NCBI GenBank assembly: GCA_034509735.1
Contig: JACGWO010000002.1
Coordinates: forward strand, 24,351,636-24,415,635
Origin: Sesamum alatum
Taxonomy: Eukaryota; Streptophyta; Magnoliopsida; Lamiales; Pedaliaceae
Reading direction: 5' to 3'
DNA length: 64,000 nucleotides
The first letter of the stretch is position 1; the number at the start of each line of letters is the position of its first letter. The translations under genes and the position numbers were made by a program. The notes under the pieces were generated by a model. It was given only the letters and a program-made list of their open reading frames with translations, was not told the DNA's origin and ran no database searches. This document shows positions 21,927-33,725 of this stretch, in pieces.

Positions 21927-23906
21927 TGTTTGAATAGGTGACCGTGTAGCCAATCTTAGCAGGCGAAATGTAACCTATATCTAGACAACATCAAGGATTT
22001 GATATATTGATAATGAATAAAGAAGTGAAATTCATTTTGCATTACTTTGTTTGTGTTCACTTTATCTGCTTTATACATATCTGTTCAACTACGCAAACAA
22101 AGCCCACGGACTGAAAACGTATTTCGGGGACTGGGACTACGCTTGGAGGTAGGTCCATGAAATCAGTCCCTCCGAATCAGTTCGAAAATCTCCAAGTCAA
22201 GGAATCTCAAAAATGGATACCGAGATTCCCCTTGAGACTCGCACTAAGCATCTGTTGACGTATTTCATCGACGGCTGACGAAGGTCGTCTAAGCAGTGTT
22301 AGTGGGTTAGCCTGCTAGGGAGCAGCTGACTGAGGTAACTCGTGGGAACCGTCTTACGGAGGACCTTGAGTAGGGTCGGCTAGGTATGACGTGTAATCTT
22401 GGTTCCAACAGTACAGGTCAAGTCCTTTGACTTGAGGAACTACTGAGTTTACATGTATATCGGGGCTGTATCTTAGATATGGTGAGAGATTACCAAGATG
22501 CACTTGAGTAGTCATAAGCCATGTCTAGTGCACCTCCGGTGTACAGAGTGACAGTAGCTTCCAAGAAAGGATCTGTCTCCTGTCAAAAGGCATTGACAGT
22601 TGAGTCTCACATATGCTCTGTGTCCTGTCCCTAAAATCTGTGGCCACAGTAACTGAACAGAAGGGAAGGTTTCCCTTGCGGCGTTTAGTAAGGACAGACC
22701 GACACTTAGGTCCAAAATGGGTACCTGCCATTTCCGTTCCCTAGACCCTTAGTAGTGAGACCGAAGACGGAAGGACAAGTGTACTGTTACAGCCTAAATG
22801 TTCATCCCCGAATCACCTAGTCTCTAGTGCCATGGTCCGTTGCTAGATGGCCACCCATGGGAACGGGCGGATTCTAGGAATCCGACCAAGTCTAGCTGAA
22901 AGGTGAACCTAAAGAGTCACACACAATCCACACACATTAAGTATTTAATTTAGAATTAAATATTTTGAGAAATGGAATGATTAAATTGGATTTAATCGGG
23001 TCCTTAATTTTCTTGGAAAGAGATAATTCCTTTTATTAGATAAAAGAAATTAATCTAATAAATTAGATTTATTAAAAAATTAATTTAATGGGCCTAGAAT
23101 AAATATTTATATTTATTATATTTATTTATTGCCCTTTGAAATATTTAAATAGGTTTTAAATATTCCATTAAATTAAATTAATGGTTGAGATTAAAAGGAG
23201 AGATGGATGGCTAGGATTAATTTGACTAGGTCAAATTACTACTTTGACTAGGACTTTGACTAGGTCAAAATCCTAGTCAAATTAGTCTTCTAGAGTTGGA
23301 GTTTGAAGAGGATTAAACTCCTTCTCTATAAATACTCCTAGCCTTTCACCTTTGGGAGGATGATGAATCTTGAAACACACACACACACACACTCTTCTCT
23401 CCCTCTCCTCTCTCGTCCGCCCTCTCTCTCTTTTCTCTCCAAGAAAATTGTTTTTCTTGTTCTTTTGTTCTTGGAACAAATGAACATAGGAGGATTAATC
23501 TCGTTAACCTAATAACGTGTGATTGATCCATCCTCTCCAAAATACTTGTTCGTTCGCTAGCACGACGTGCAAGATACGTGGATGGATTGTGTGTCACAAT
23601 TTGGAGAGTCTCATATACGAGATTTGGTGCAAATTGGGGAACAACGCGAGTACCGGTTAGAAGATGAAAACGACAATCGTAGGTTCCGATTTATTTTTTC
23701 GTCCCTCTTTTATTTTTAATCCTATGGCCTCCATGATTCTTGTATGCTTTTAATTCATGAGATACACCAAACACCCTGGAACTTCAAGGGAACACCCCTT
23801 GAACGTGTTCTTCATTTTTCGTAAAAGCATGTTTAAATTTCGTTATTTAAATTTATACCGCGCTTCCGCATTCGCGCTATTTCCCGGGACGATACACAAT
23901 CTTTCA
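21927..23906 (+). mobile_element. Solo LTR B (family A) inserted in the D 5' LTR
   Basis: It starts TGTTTGAATAGGTGACCGTG and ends CACAATCTTTCA, with the perfect TSD TCCTT at 21922-21926 and 23907-23911. It is 1980 bp, the same family as A1 and A2 in the opposite orientation. A likely TATA box, CTCTATAAATACTCC, lies near 23324-23338. A hairpin, TTCAAGGGAACACCCCTTGAA, lies at about 23783-23803. The D LTR sequence resumes exactly after the second TSD copy. Confidence 0.95.
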
Positions 23907-23911
23907 TCCTT

Positions 23912-24346
23912 GTCTTTGAAACAAGGGAACACTAGATGAATCGATCACGTTAATTATAACGCTTGGTTGATTCGTCCTCCCATTCTTCTTGATCTCTTAC
24001 TAGCACGGGAAATTAAGATCCGATGAATTGTGCGGATGATTTAGAGGGTTCCTACTTTGGGATATCGGCGGCAAAACGTAGAACAACGCGTGTAGCGGTT
24101 TGAAGAAAGACTACAACGAGTAAGTCTTGTTTCTTTGTTTTCTTCGTTACAACCCTATGGGCTCCATTAATGTTACATGCTTTTTCTTTATTCATGAGAT
24201 ACACCAAATGCTCGGGAGGTTCAACGGAACACCCTCTGAACGAGCTCTTTAAATTCCGTAATTTAAGCATGATTTACGTTTCTTGTTTTTAATAATCGTG
24301 CTTCCACATTCGCGCTTCCTCCTGGTATGATCCACATATCGTTACA
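23912..24346 (+). mobile_element. 5' LTR of D, right part
   Basis: It aligns with 31891-32338 of the 3' LTR, from GTCTTTGAAACAAGGGAACAC to CACATATCGTTACA. The conserved hairpin is degenerate here (24218-24241), while it is perfect in the 3' LTR copy (32212-32233). Confidence 0.92.
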
Positions 24347-24347
24347 A

Positions 24348-24360
24348 TGGTATCAGAGCC
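24348..24360 (+). other. Primer binding site of D
   Basis: TGGTATCAGAGCC, an exact initiator Met tRNA-type site, one base after the LTR end CGTTACA. Confidence 0.95.
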
Positions 24361-26345
24361 TAGTTCGGTATGTATGACTAAGGTTTTATGTCCTATACGT
24401 GTATATGCATGATTACGTGGCTTTAATTGTTTTAAAGCATGTCGTAAATTATAGGGTATATTGCGTTAATTTTGCACTTGAAATTTTGATCATGAATTTC
24501 ATGTTGTTCTTGAATTATTTTCTTGATTTCTTGGAGAAAAAGGGGCAGAAAGAATTAACGAAAATAAAAAATGGCAACAGTGGCAGTCGTCGGCTGACTG
24601 CGCGCACAGGCAGCAGACGCGCGCCGCGCACGCTTGGCCGCGCCTCCTGCGCGTGCGCACAACAAGCAGACGCGCAGGCCTGTCGGCCGCGCATGCAGGG
24701 AGCACGGCAGGACAACGCACACAGACAAGGAAGCCTGTGCGCGGCAGCCCAGCCAGCGCGCACGGGCGATAGATGCGGCCACCCCATGGCCGCGCGCACA
24801 GGCAAGGGATGTCTGTGCGTGCGCGCCCGGCCAACACGCCCAGCACGCGCAGGCGGCAGGCTAAGCCGACCGCATGCCCGCGTTTGGCCAGGCGGACGCT
24901 GTCAGTAGCGGTAGCCGTTGCTGATTTCCGTTTTCGTCATTATTTTTCAGAATTGTTTATTTTGGATTTTTTGGATTATTTTGTGCATGTTTTCTAAAAG
25001 ACATTATTTAGAGATATTTTATTTTAGGCTTGGTTGGGAACCACCTAAAATTTAATATTGTCTAAATAATGAGGAAAGGATTTCCTAGCAAGAACATTGC
25101 AATGGTTGCACCGATGGTCAAATTTCTAGTGTAGAAATTTTGCATTTATGCTATTAATGATATTGGTTATCATGTGATGATGTGAATGGCATGTTTACTT
25201 GGATATGTGAAATACCATTTTCATTAATGAGAATGGATGATCGCAAAGCCCTTCGACCGAATGTATGGTTTATTTTATATTGGGCCTGTGTACCTCGTTT
25301 GAATTGTTTCCTCTCTATTTCTGGTTGCCTTCGAATAATAAGGCCTTCTTTCTGCCTCCTTATGTACCCCCCCCCTCGGGTGTTAATCGGGGTTTCTTTT
25401 TTAAATTGTAATGCGAGTAGGTAGATGTGAGGTTTTCTTTTAATTCTTGTAATTGAAGAAAAAGAAGGATGGCCAGAAGGATGATTCCAAGGAGTTCCAT
25501 GAAGATCCATAGCCATGGGGGCCCGATGGACAAAGAGGCAAGGCCCATCAGTGTGTTGATGGGTTCGTACTATTAAATATAATAGTGTAGGACCAACCCT
25601 AGATTGACCATAGATCCACTGCAGGCTCAGTGGGTCGCATCGGATTCGGGCTTGTGATCATCCAACAAGGGCATGCTAGGCTTCTATTTTGCATGTGGAA
25701 TGTATGATGGATGAATGGTTTATTTATCATGTTCTTGTTGAAGCATGCAATTATATTATGAATATGTTTATGCATGATGTGTGATGAGGTCTCGGTCTTA
25801 CAAAACTCTCACTTGGTTGGACCAAGCTAAAAATATTAGACCCCTAATAAATGAACTAGAACCTAAGTTGTTCGTCCAAGCCTTCCATCCATGACAAAGT
25901 GAGGAAGCTAGTTTCAATCAATTGTGTGGTCTCACGAGTCGTGGCATGTCTTTTGTCCTCAAAATAAGCTATATGTTTGTTGTGAAAGAAGTGAATACAC
26001 TCCTGTTACCTGTCTCGTGAGTCGTAGGGGTAGCAATGAGTGTTATGATTGGGTCGGGTCTAACGCCTGAATAACGCGATTCGCTTGGAGTCCCTGGGAT
26101 CACGTAAAAGGGTGAGGCAAAACATCTTGAAAATCTCGTTGGACGAGAATTGTATGGAATACCTCCACAAAGTTGTTTTCCATGCGAATCGTAAAAGCGG
26201 GGTACGGAGAATTTCGTTGTGGATCCCAAGCCCACTGGGAAAAGGTTTTCCAAAAACAATGTTTGAGAGTGGCGTGTTTCGTAGAAATAATGGGACACTT
26301 TAATTCTGCTGATTGTATGCCTTTATTTAGATGTAGATTTAAACA
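24361..26345 (+). other. D leader, non-coding, with GC-rich block and conserved stem
   Basis: About 2 kb between the primer site and gag. A GC-rich island at 24590-24910 is rich in GCGCGC and CGCGCA words. A stem, CCACTG (25616-25621) with CAGTGG (25628-25633), matches equivalents in E and J and lies in a conserved block with TGATCATCCAAC. The last 300 bp (26040-26345) align with the E and A1 leaders. A 169-codon frame through the island (24399-24908) is compositionally biased and is not called. Confidence 0.78.
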
Positions 26346-27190
26346 ATGTCTAAAAATCCATTATCCTGCATACTTGAGATAAATAAATTCAATTGAACAA
26401 ACTATAACGGCTGGTTGCGCAATCTGAGATAGTCCTCGATTATGAGAACTAAGGCTATGTCATGGACAAGCCATTTCCCCGTACTTTGCTGGTAGAATCC
26501 ATGCTAGAAGAACATGAGATGTTCGAAGTTTGGCACCCGGATAACCGGAAAGTCCGTAGCCTCATACTAGCGTCTATGACTAATGAGATGCAGAAACAGT
26601 ATGAGAGGCTAGACGACGTTCCTTCCATAATGGCTTGCCTGAAGGATTGTTATGCAGTCCCGGACCGGCATACTAGGTATGTTGCTACGAAGGCATTCTT
26701 TGGATCTAAGATGACCGAAGGGTCTTCTATACATGAGCATGGGGTCAAGATGCTTACCTTAGTGGAAAAGCTCAAAAACCTCAAGGCAGGGCTCGATAAC
26801 AAGACGTACATCGATATAATCCTTCAGTCACTCCCACCCTCTTTCGACCAATTTATTATTAACTACAACATGAATGCACTTGAGAAGGGCATACATAAGT
26901 TGATTAGTATGTTGGTATAATACGAGGCAATGACCAAAACGTCTGCGTCGTTAGTATTGATTGGAGAGGCTTCAACTTTCAAGACGAAAGGCAAGGATGC
27001 CGACCTTGGAGAAGGAAGAAGGGAAAAGGAAAGGCCATGGCAGCCATTGCAAACGCTAAGAGCATGCCCGTTGCCAAAGTGGGGAAAGGCAAGGGGAAGA
27101 AGATGGTTGGCTCGAAGAAACATTCGAGGGCAAATGAAATATGCGTTCATTACCGTGAGACAAGGTATTGGAAGAGGGATTGTCCCAAAT
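26346..27190 (+). pseudogene. D gag, degenerate
   Basis: It starts MSKNPLSCILEINKFN, then a TGA stop, NYNGWLRNLR and a TAG stop. It resumes in another frame, with an open run at 26462-26920 containing LQSLPPSFDQFIINYNM and LISMLV. The zinc knuckle near 27140-27187 reads CVHYRETRYWKRDCP: the second Cys and the His of CCHC are both Tyr, unlike the intact knuckle of A1. It would have made the capsid protein of the element; this copy cannot. Confidence 0.9.
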
Positions 27191-30100
27191 TCCTCTACGA
27201 GCAAGGTACGTTTGTGGTTGAGGTTAATATGGTCACTAACTCTGCTTCGTGGGTATTAGATACCGACTATGGAGCTCACATTCGCAATGACTTGCAGGTG
27301 TTGAAAAGAAACAAAAAAACTAAGTAAAGACGAGGTAGTCCTAACGCTCGGCGATGGCAAGGCCGTTGCTGCAGAAGTAGTAAGAACCGTTAGCTTAGTA
27401 GTTAGTGATCGTGTTAGGATAGAATTAAATGATTGTTATTATGTGCCTAGCATGATCAAAAATATCATTTCCATTCTGTTGTTTGATAATAGTGGTTATG
27501 AATTTTTGATCAATAAAAATTGCTTTTATTTAATGAATGGTGGATTTACTCATCTGCTGGGTACATTTAATGATGGCCAGAATAAAGTCTAACTTAATCA
27601 TGACTGCTCAACACAAACGCAAAACAGATAACTATGAGAATGCACAATTGTGGCATGCAAGGCTAGGTCACATCTCTCAAGATAGGATGAAGAGGTTGGT
27701 AGACTCAAAAGAACCTAGAGGTGGGCGACTTGAGTAACCTATCAATCTGCGAATCTTGCCTGAAAGGGGAAATGACCAAAAGGCTCTTTGTTGGACAAAG
27801 TAGGCTTGCCACACGTTTATTGGACTTGGTCCATACGGACGTGTGTGGACCACTAAGTACTCAAGATAGAGGTGGTTTCTCGTACTTCATAACCTTCACC
27901 GATGATCACTCACGGTGTGGTTATGTTTACCTAATGAGATACAAGTCTGAAGCTCTTGTGAGGTTTAAAAACTTTAGACTTGAAGTTGAGAATCAAACCA
28001 AGTGCAAAATTAAAGTCCTATGGTCAGACCGAGGTGGCAAGTACTTAAGTGGCGAATTTCTCGATTATCTAAAAGAAAATGGTATAGTCTCTGAATGGAC
28101 ACCTCCCGGGACACCTCAGTTGAACGGTGTCTCTGAAAGGAGGAATCGAACCCTGTTAAACATGGTCCGATCCATGATGAGTTTTATCAAACTGCTCTTG
28201 TCTTTTTGGGGCTACGCACTTGAAACAACAACTAAGTTATTGAACATTGCACCATTCAGTGTAGTAACCCCAATACCATATGAGATATGGCACGACAAGC
28301 CTACTTCCTATAAATACTTGAGAGTGTGGGGTAGACCTACATACGTAAAGAGGTTAGGGGGAGACAAGTTAGAATCGAGATCTAGCTTATGCAGGTTCGT
28401 TGGATATCCAAAGAAAACTGCAGGTTATTACTTTTATGACCCCTCAGTACAAAAGGTCTTTATTTCGAGGAATGCAGTATTCTTGGAAAAAGGTTTTCCA
28501 TTGTATGTCCAACGTGATGAACTGCTCCTTGATGAATCAAGTGAGACACATCAGTCATCAACGCCAGGAGTTATGGATACTTCACTAAAAGGTTTTAGGT
28601 TAAGTACCCAACGGATTGAGCAGCCTCATAAGGCTCAACATGTTGGACAACCTCTTCAGGCCCAGCATGTCGAACGCCCTCCCGAGGAGCCAAGCACGAC
28701 ACCAGAACTGCCGGCTCCTGTCTTGTTTACGCCCACAGTTACCACTAATATTCCAGTCCTTCGTAGGTCAGCAAGAGTGCCACGCCCTCCCGTGAGGTAT
28801 GGCTTTTTAGGCATCACCGGTCAATTGAATAAGGATCCTAAGACATACGGGGACGCGGTGTCTGACATCGACTCCGAGAAGTGGCTTGAGGCCATGAAAA
28901 TCGAAATGGACTCTATGAGCAAAAACCAAGTATGGATGCTTGTGGACCCACTCAAAGGTATTAAACCAGTCGGTTGTAAATGGGTCTATAAGCGTAAACT
29001 TGGCGTTGATGGAGAAGTACCAGTTTCAAGGCTAGGCTAGTGGCGAAAGGCTGCACTCAACGACCCGGGGTCGACTTTGAGGATACCTACTCGCCAGTAG
29101 CCATGGCTAAGTCCATTTGGATTATGCTTGCCATAGCTGCATGGTATGACTATGAAATATGGCAAATGGACGTGAAAACGATATTTCTTAACGGTTTCAT
29201 TGAGGAAGAGATCTATATGGATCAACCGGAGGGATTCACTATAGTTGGAAAAGAGTAGAAAGTCTGTCGTCTCCAAAAGTCCATCTATGGCCTCAAACAA
29301 GCATACCGTAGTCACTCAAGGATACGATTTCATAAAAAATGAGTGTGACCCTTGTGTATACAAAAAGGTCAGTGGGAGCTCTGTAGGTATTCCTAGTGCT
29401 TTATGTGGACAACATTCTGCTCATTGGGAATGATATCAGAATGTTAGGTGACATAAAAGCTTGGTTGTCTGCTCAATTCTCCATGAAGGATTTGAGTGAA
29501 GCATCCTGCATTCTAGGCATCCAGATCGTTAAGGACAGATCTAAGAAAATGTTAGGAATAACCTAAAACTCGTATGTTGAGAAAATCCAGAAAAGATTCA
29601 ACATGGATAACTCCAAACGAGGTTCCCTTCCCATGAGACATGGGATCAGGTTATCCAAGAAACAGTCTCCCAACACTGATGAGGAGCTTAAAAGGATGAA
29701 GGTCATCCCCTATGCTTCCGCCATAGGCAGCATCCAATATGTCGTCCACTGCACTAGGCATGACGTTGCTTACGCTTTGAGTGTAACTAGCAGATATCAG
29801 TCCTGCGCAGGCGAGGCACATCGGAATGTTGTCTAGAGTATCCTTAAGTACCTAAGGAGGACTAAGAATATATTCTTGGTCTATGGTGGTGGAGAGTTGA
29901 TACTAGAAGGTTTTAGCGACGCTAACTTCCAGTCGGACGATGATGATGCCAAACCTCAGTCGCGCTATGTGTTCAGACTTAATGGTGGAGTGGTGGCTTG
30001 GAAAAGTTCCAAGCAAGACACCATAGCCGATTCCACCACTGAGGTTGAATACATAGCAGTTTTGGAAGCTGCCAAGGAAGCGATTTGGATGAGAAACTAA

Positions 30101-30376
30101 ATCCAAGAGTTGGGTGTGGTGCCTAAAATTGCCGAGCTAGTAGTTATCTTTTGTGATAACAACGGGGCTATTTCGTAAGCGAAGGAATCGAGATCTCATC
30201 ACCGATCCAAGCACATACTTAGATGCTACCACCTATTGAGAGAAATGGTAGGAAGGGGTGACGTTCGGATGGACCGAGTCAGCTCAGCAGATCCTTCGAT
30301 AAAGCCTATGTCACAAATTACATATACGCAGCATCTTGAGAAGATGGGGTTAAGGCATATGGGTGATTGGCTTTAG
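27191..30376 (+). pseudogene. D copia pol: protease, integrase, RT, RNase H, degenerate
   Basis: The protease motif ASWVLDTDYGAHI (near 27240-27285) is present, unlike in A1, with DTD in place of the usual DTG. GAG-pre-integrase is AQLWHARLGHISQDRM (27647 on). The integrase core carries HTDVCGP, WSDRGGKYL and SERRN. A 439-codon open run at 27721-29040 covers integrase and the start of RT. RT shows a frameshift near 29035, a TAG near 29256, a deletion near 29310 and YVDN instead of catalytic YVDD (near 29405). RNase H (29600-30376) keeps ADSTTEVEYIA but has several stops. It ends HMGDWL then TAG at 30374-30376. Confidence 0.92.
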
Positions 30377-30390
30377 GTCAAGTGGGAGAT
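30377..30390 (+). other. Polypurine tract of D
   Basis: GTCAAGTGGGAGAT directly before the 3' LTR start TGTTAGAATATGTGACC. Confidence 0.9.
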
Positions 30391-32338
30391 TGTTAGAATA
30401 TGTGACCGTGAAGCCAATCTTGTTAAGGTTGTGTAACCTATTTCTGATATTAGGTGTTTAAATAAAGTTCATTTTGAATAAAAGTGATCTTCAGGTACGA
30501 CATTAATACTTTGATTGTGTTCACTTATTGATTTTGATATATATAACTGTTCAATGCACAACCAAAGCCCACAGACTGAAAGGTTAAACCAAGAAACTGG
30601 ACGCGCAAAGGATGTCAAGTCATGAAATCAATTTCTGTGGATCGGTCTGAAATAATCCAAGTCAATGGACCTCGAGATAAGGGTATCGAAGGTCCATTCG
30701 AGACTTGCACTAAGTGATTGCAATCGCGTTTCATCGACAAGTGACGAAAGTCATCCATGCAATACTAGTGGCTTAGCCAACTCGGTGTCGGCTGACTGAG
30801 GTGACTCATGAGAATCGTCATATAGGAAACCTTAGTTAGGGTTGGTCGATATGACTTGGATTCCCGGTTCCAACAGTACGAGATTGGTCATCGGACTTGA
30901 GGGACTACTGTGGTCACATATACACCATGTCTGTATCTTAGGTTTGGGAAGAGGCTACCATGTCGAGAGATGTGGTTGCTATAAGCCCTATCTAGTGTAG
31001 CCAAGATGTGTATGTGGACAGTAGGTCCCAAGATAGAATCCATCTCCTGTCAAATGATTGACAGTAGTGTCTCACTTATACTCTGAGACTCGTCCTCCAT
31101 AAATCTGTGGCCACAGTGACTGAACAGTGGGATGGGATCCTAGTGACATTTAGTGTGGACGAGCCTTAAGTCAAAAATGGGTACCGACATCCAAAGTCCA
31201 TACCCTAGACTATGGCTGTGAGGTAGTAGACGGAAGGACATACGTGCTCAAGAGCCTAAAATGTTCACGCCATAAGAATTCACCTAGTCTCTAGTGCCAT
31301 GGACCATTGCTAGATCCACCAATGGTGATTGGAAATTCGGTCAAGTCTAGCTGAGAGTGAACCTAAAGAGTCACTCACAATTCACCGGTAACGGAGGAAT
31401 TAATTTGGGATAAATTCTGGGAGATCGAACAATTTAATTAGAATTAAATTGGTTCTCTTCTTGGAGTGTCAAGCGTTTAATTAGATTAAATATACTTGAC
31501 TCATAAATAGCATTTATGGAGTTGTGGAATGGGCTCAAATATTTATTTGATATTTATTAGAAGCCCAATGAACTATTTTAAATAGGATTTAAAATATTCC
31601 ATAAAGCCCATCTAACGATGGACGGACGAGATTGATTCCAGAGAGTTTGATGAGATGAAGGGCTATAATTAAGTTTCACTTAATCATAGCCTAGGTTGAC
31701 TAGGTCAAAATCCTAGTCAAGTATGCCTCTCTTAGCAGAGTTTGAGTAGGAATAAAATACTTTTCCTATAAATACTCAAAAAACACACACACACATACTA
31801 ATCTCTACACTCATCTCTCATACACACACACACACACACGGCCGACCACTTCCCTCTCAATCTCGTCCCCTCTCCTCTCTTACTCCAAGAAAGCTTTGTT
31901 CCTTGTCTTTTATACAAAGGAACACTAGACGAATCGATCACATTAATTCATAATGCTAGGTTGATTCGTCCTCCCTCACTCTTCTTGATCTCTTGCTAGC
32001 ATGGGAAATCAAGATCCGGTGAATTGTGTGGACAATTTAGAGGGTTCCTACTTTGGGATCTTGGTGTCAAAACGTGGAACAACACGTGTAGCGGTTCGAA
32101 GAAAGACTGCAAGTAAGTCCTATTTCTTTATTTTTTTCGTTGCAACCCTATGGCCTCCATGAATATTACATGTTTTTTCTTTATTCATGAGATACACCAA
32201 ACACCCGGGATGTTCAAGGGAACACCCTTGAACGATTTCTTTTAATTCCGTAATTTAAGCATGATTTACGTTTTTTATTTTTAATTATCGCGCTTCCGCA
32301 TTCGCCCTTCCTCCCGGGACGATCCACACATCGTTACA
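30391..32338 (+). mobile_element. 3' LTR of D
   Basis: It runs from TGTTAGAATATGTGACCGTG to CACACATCGTTACA and aligns with both parts of the 5' LTR. A TATA box, CCTATAAATACTC, lies near 31765. The perfect hairpin GTTCAAGGG-AACA-CCCTTGAAC lies at 32212-32233. PMD coding sequence follows immediately. Confidence 0.93.
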
Positions 32339-32632
32339 CCAGTTCAAAAGAATAAACTCGGTATTGGCCTTGACGTCGTGAAGGGAAGACTTGAGCAACA
32401 ACACCTAGGTTTGAGAAGAAACGTTGGAATGGGGGTCCAGCGTGTCTCTCATCACCTTTTCCGACCACTCATGAATGTGCATTGACTTGAACAAAGAACG
32501 AGACTTGGAGAGATGGGTGATGTTGGACGGCTCATGAACGCATAAAGTAGTACCTTTCACTTTGAGATTGTCCTTGTCGCTTGGTATGACGATGCTTGGA
32601 ATAGTTCAGTACGATCCTCGAAGTCCATCTCT
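32339..32632 (-). pseudogene. PMD pseudogene, fragment 1 (N-terminal)
   Basis: Minus strand: a possible start MDFEDRTELFQASSY near 32629, then a frameshift into IVIPSDKDNLKVKGTTLCVH, EPSNITHLSKSRSLFKSMHI, HEWSEKVMRDTLDPH and, after a TAG, KSSLHDVKANTEFILLNW. It ends at the D junction, where the same frame continues as HLSTTGTSW in fragment 2 at 20373. The FILLNW-HL join and the PMD context support one gene split by D. Confidence 0.72.
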
Positions 32633-33086
32633 GAAAATTAAACAAGAAATACAAATATATTAAAAGCCAAAGACATGTTTACGTGTGAATGTGCATGAAA
32701 ACATATGGCATGAGTAAAAGGAATGCAATAGACAATTGCACAAACACGTGACAGGCCGAGTCGTTCATGACACTCATGTGAGAAATTAGAATCATGTACT
32801 CACCAATTCAAGATGAAAACAACACAAGCACCAAGGAATTATGTCAAGGAAGATTAAGGGATTGCAGAAAATTTGCCTAAGCTTGTCCGCTTGATGAAAA
32901 TTAAAACTAAAGTCATCTTTTTATAATGGTTCTTCATGAAAGATAGTTGAAAAATTGTCATACTTCTCAAACATTGAAAGAGAAAGAGAATCGTGGAAAT
33001 GGAATATAATTGTCAATTTCCATAGCTTGAAACCTAGAATTTTGGTCTTTATTTCCTTCAAAATTTCGTCAATGTAAGTTTGCAAA

Positions 33087-33155
<69 letters not shown>

Positions 33156-33332
33156 CGATTGTGTAGATGCAGCCGTGTAGTGAAAAAAGAACAATGGTAA
33201 ACTTGACTCTTTGGTGGTTACCTTGCAAAAGGGAAAAAAATAAATGTGGGTCTGTTGCTACTAGCTTACCAAGAAAATGAAGGACAAAAAGGTATAGTTT
33301 GCATGTTCATGTTAGTGCATAGTGTAGAAATG
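32633..33332. other. No gene seen; region upstream of PMD with (GA)n microsatellite
   Basis: AT-rich sequence upstream of the PMD start with no coding homology that I recognise. A pure (GA)n run of about 62 bp lies at 33091-33152. It ends in the TSD of the TIR element. Confidence 0.6.
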
Positions 33333-33681
33333 GGAAAAAATACATTTACCCCCCTGTGTATTGGAAAAGTGTAATTTACCCCCTGTGAAAAAATAAAGTG
33401 CAACCCCCCCCCCCCTACTTTTAAAAATGATGAACGCGATCGGTGCATTTCACGCTGTTTTTTTTTTTAATTTTTAGTTTGTAAAATTATATTTTTACCC
33501 TTATTTTAAAACCATTAGATCTAATAACATTTAGATGAATGGTTCGGATTTCATCAATATTATTTTTATATATATATAACATTTTAATATATTTATATAT
33601 AATTTTAAATATTTTAAAAATTGATATATTTTTAATTGACATATATTTAATTATATATATTTATTTATATATGTGTGTTTG

Positions 33682-33725
<44 letters not shown>

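Larger units (their letters stand above)
20374..32338 (+). mobile_element. Full-length copia retrotransposon D, with solo LTR B inside its 5' LTR
   Basis: Plus-strand order: 5' LTR (20374-21926 plus 23912-24346), primer binding site (24348-24360), leader, gag-pol (26346-30376), polypurine tract (30377-30390), 3' LTR (30391-32338). After removing B it is about 10 kb. The flanks are AGGTG and CCAGT, which do not match, so no TSD is visible. D splits PMD fragments 1 and 2, whose reading frame joins across it. Many stops make it inactive. Confidence 0.92.

Noticed and set aside
24399..24908. 169-codon frame in the D leader, and similar frames at 10059-10328
   Set aside because: It runs through the GC-rich island where all frames are open; the Ala/Arg/Pro/Gln-rich composition and lack of conservation between copies argue against a gene.
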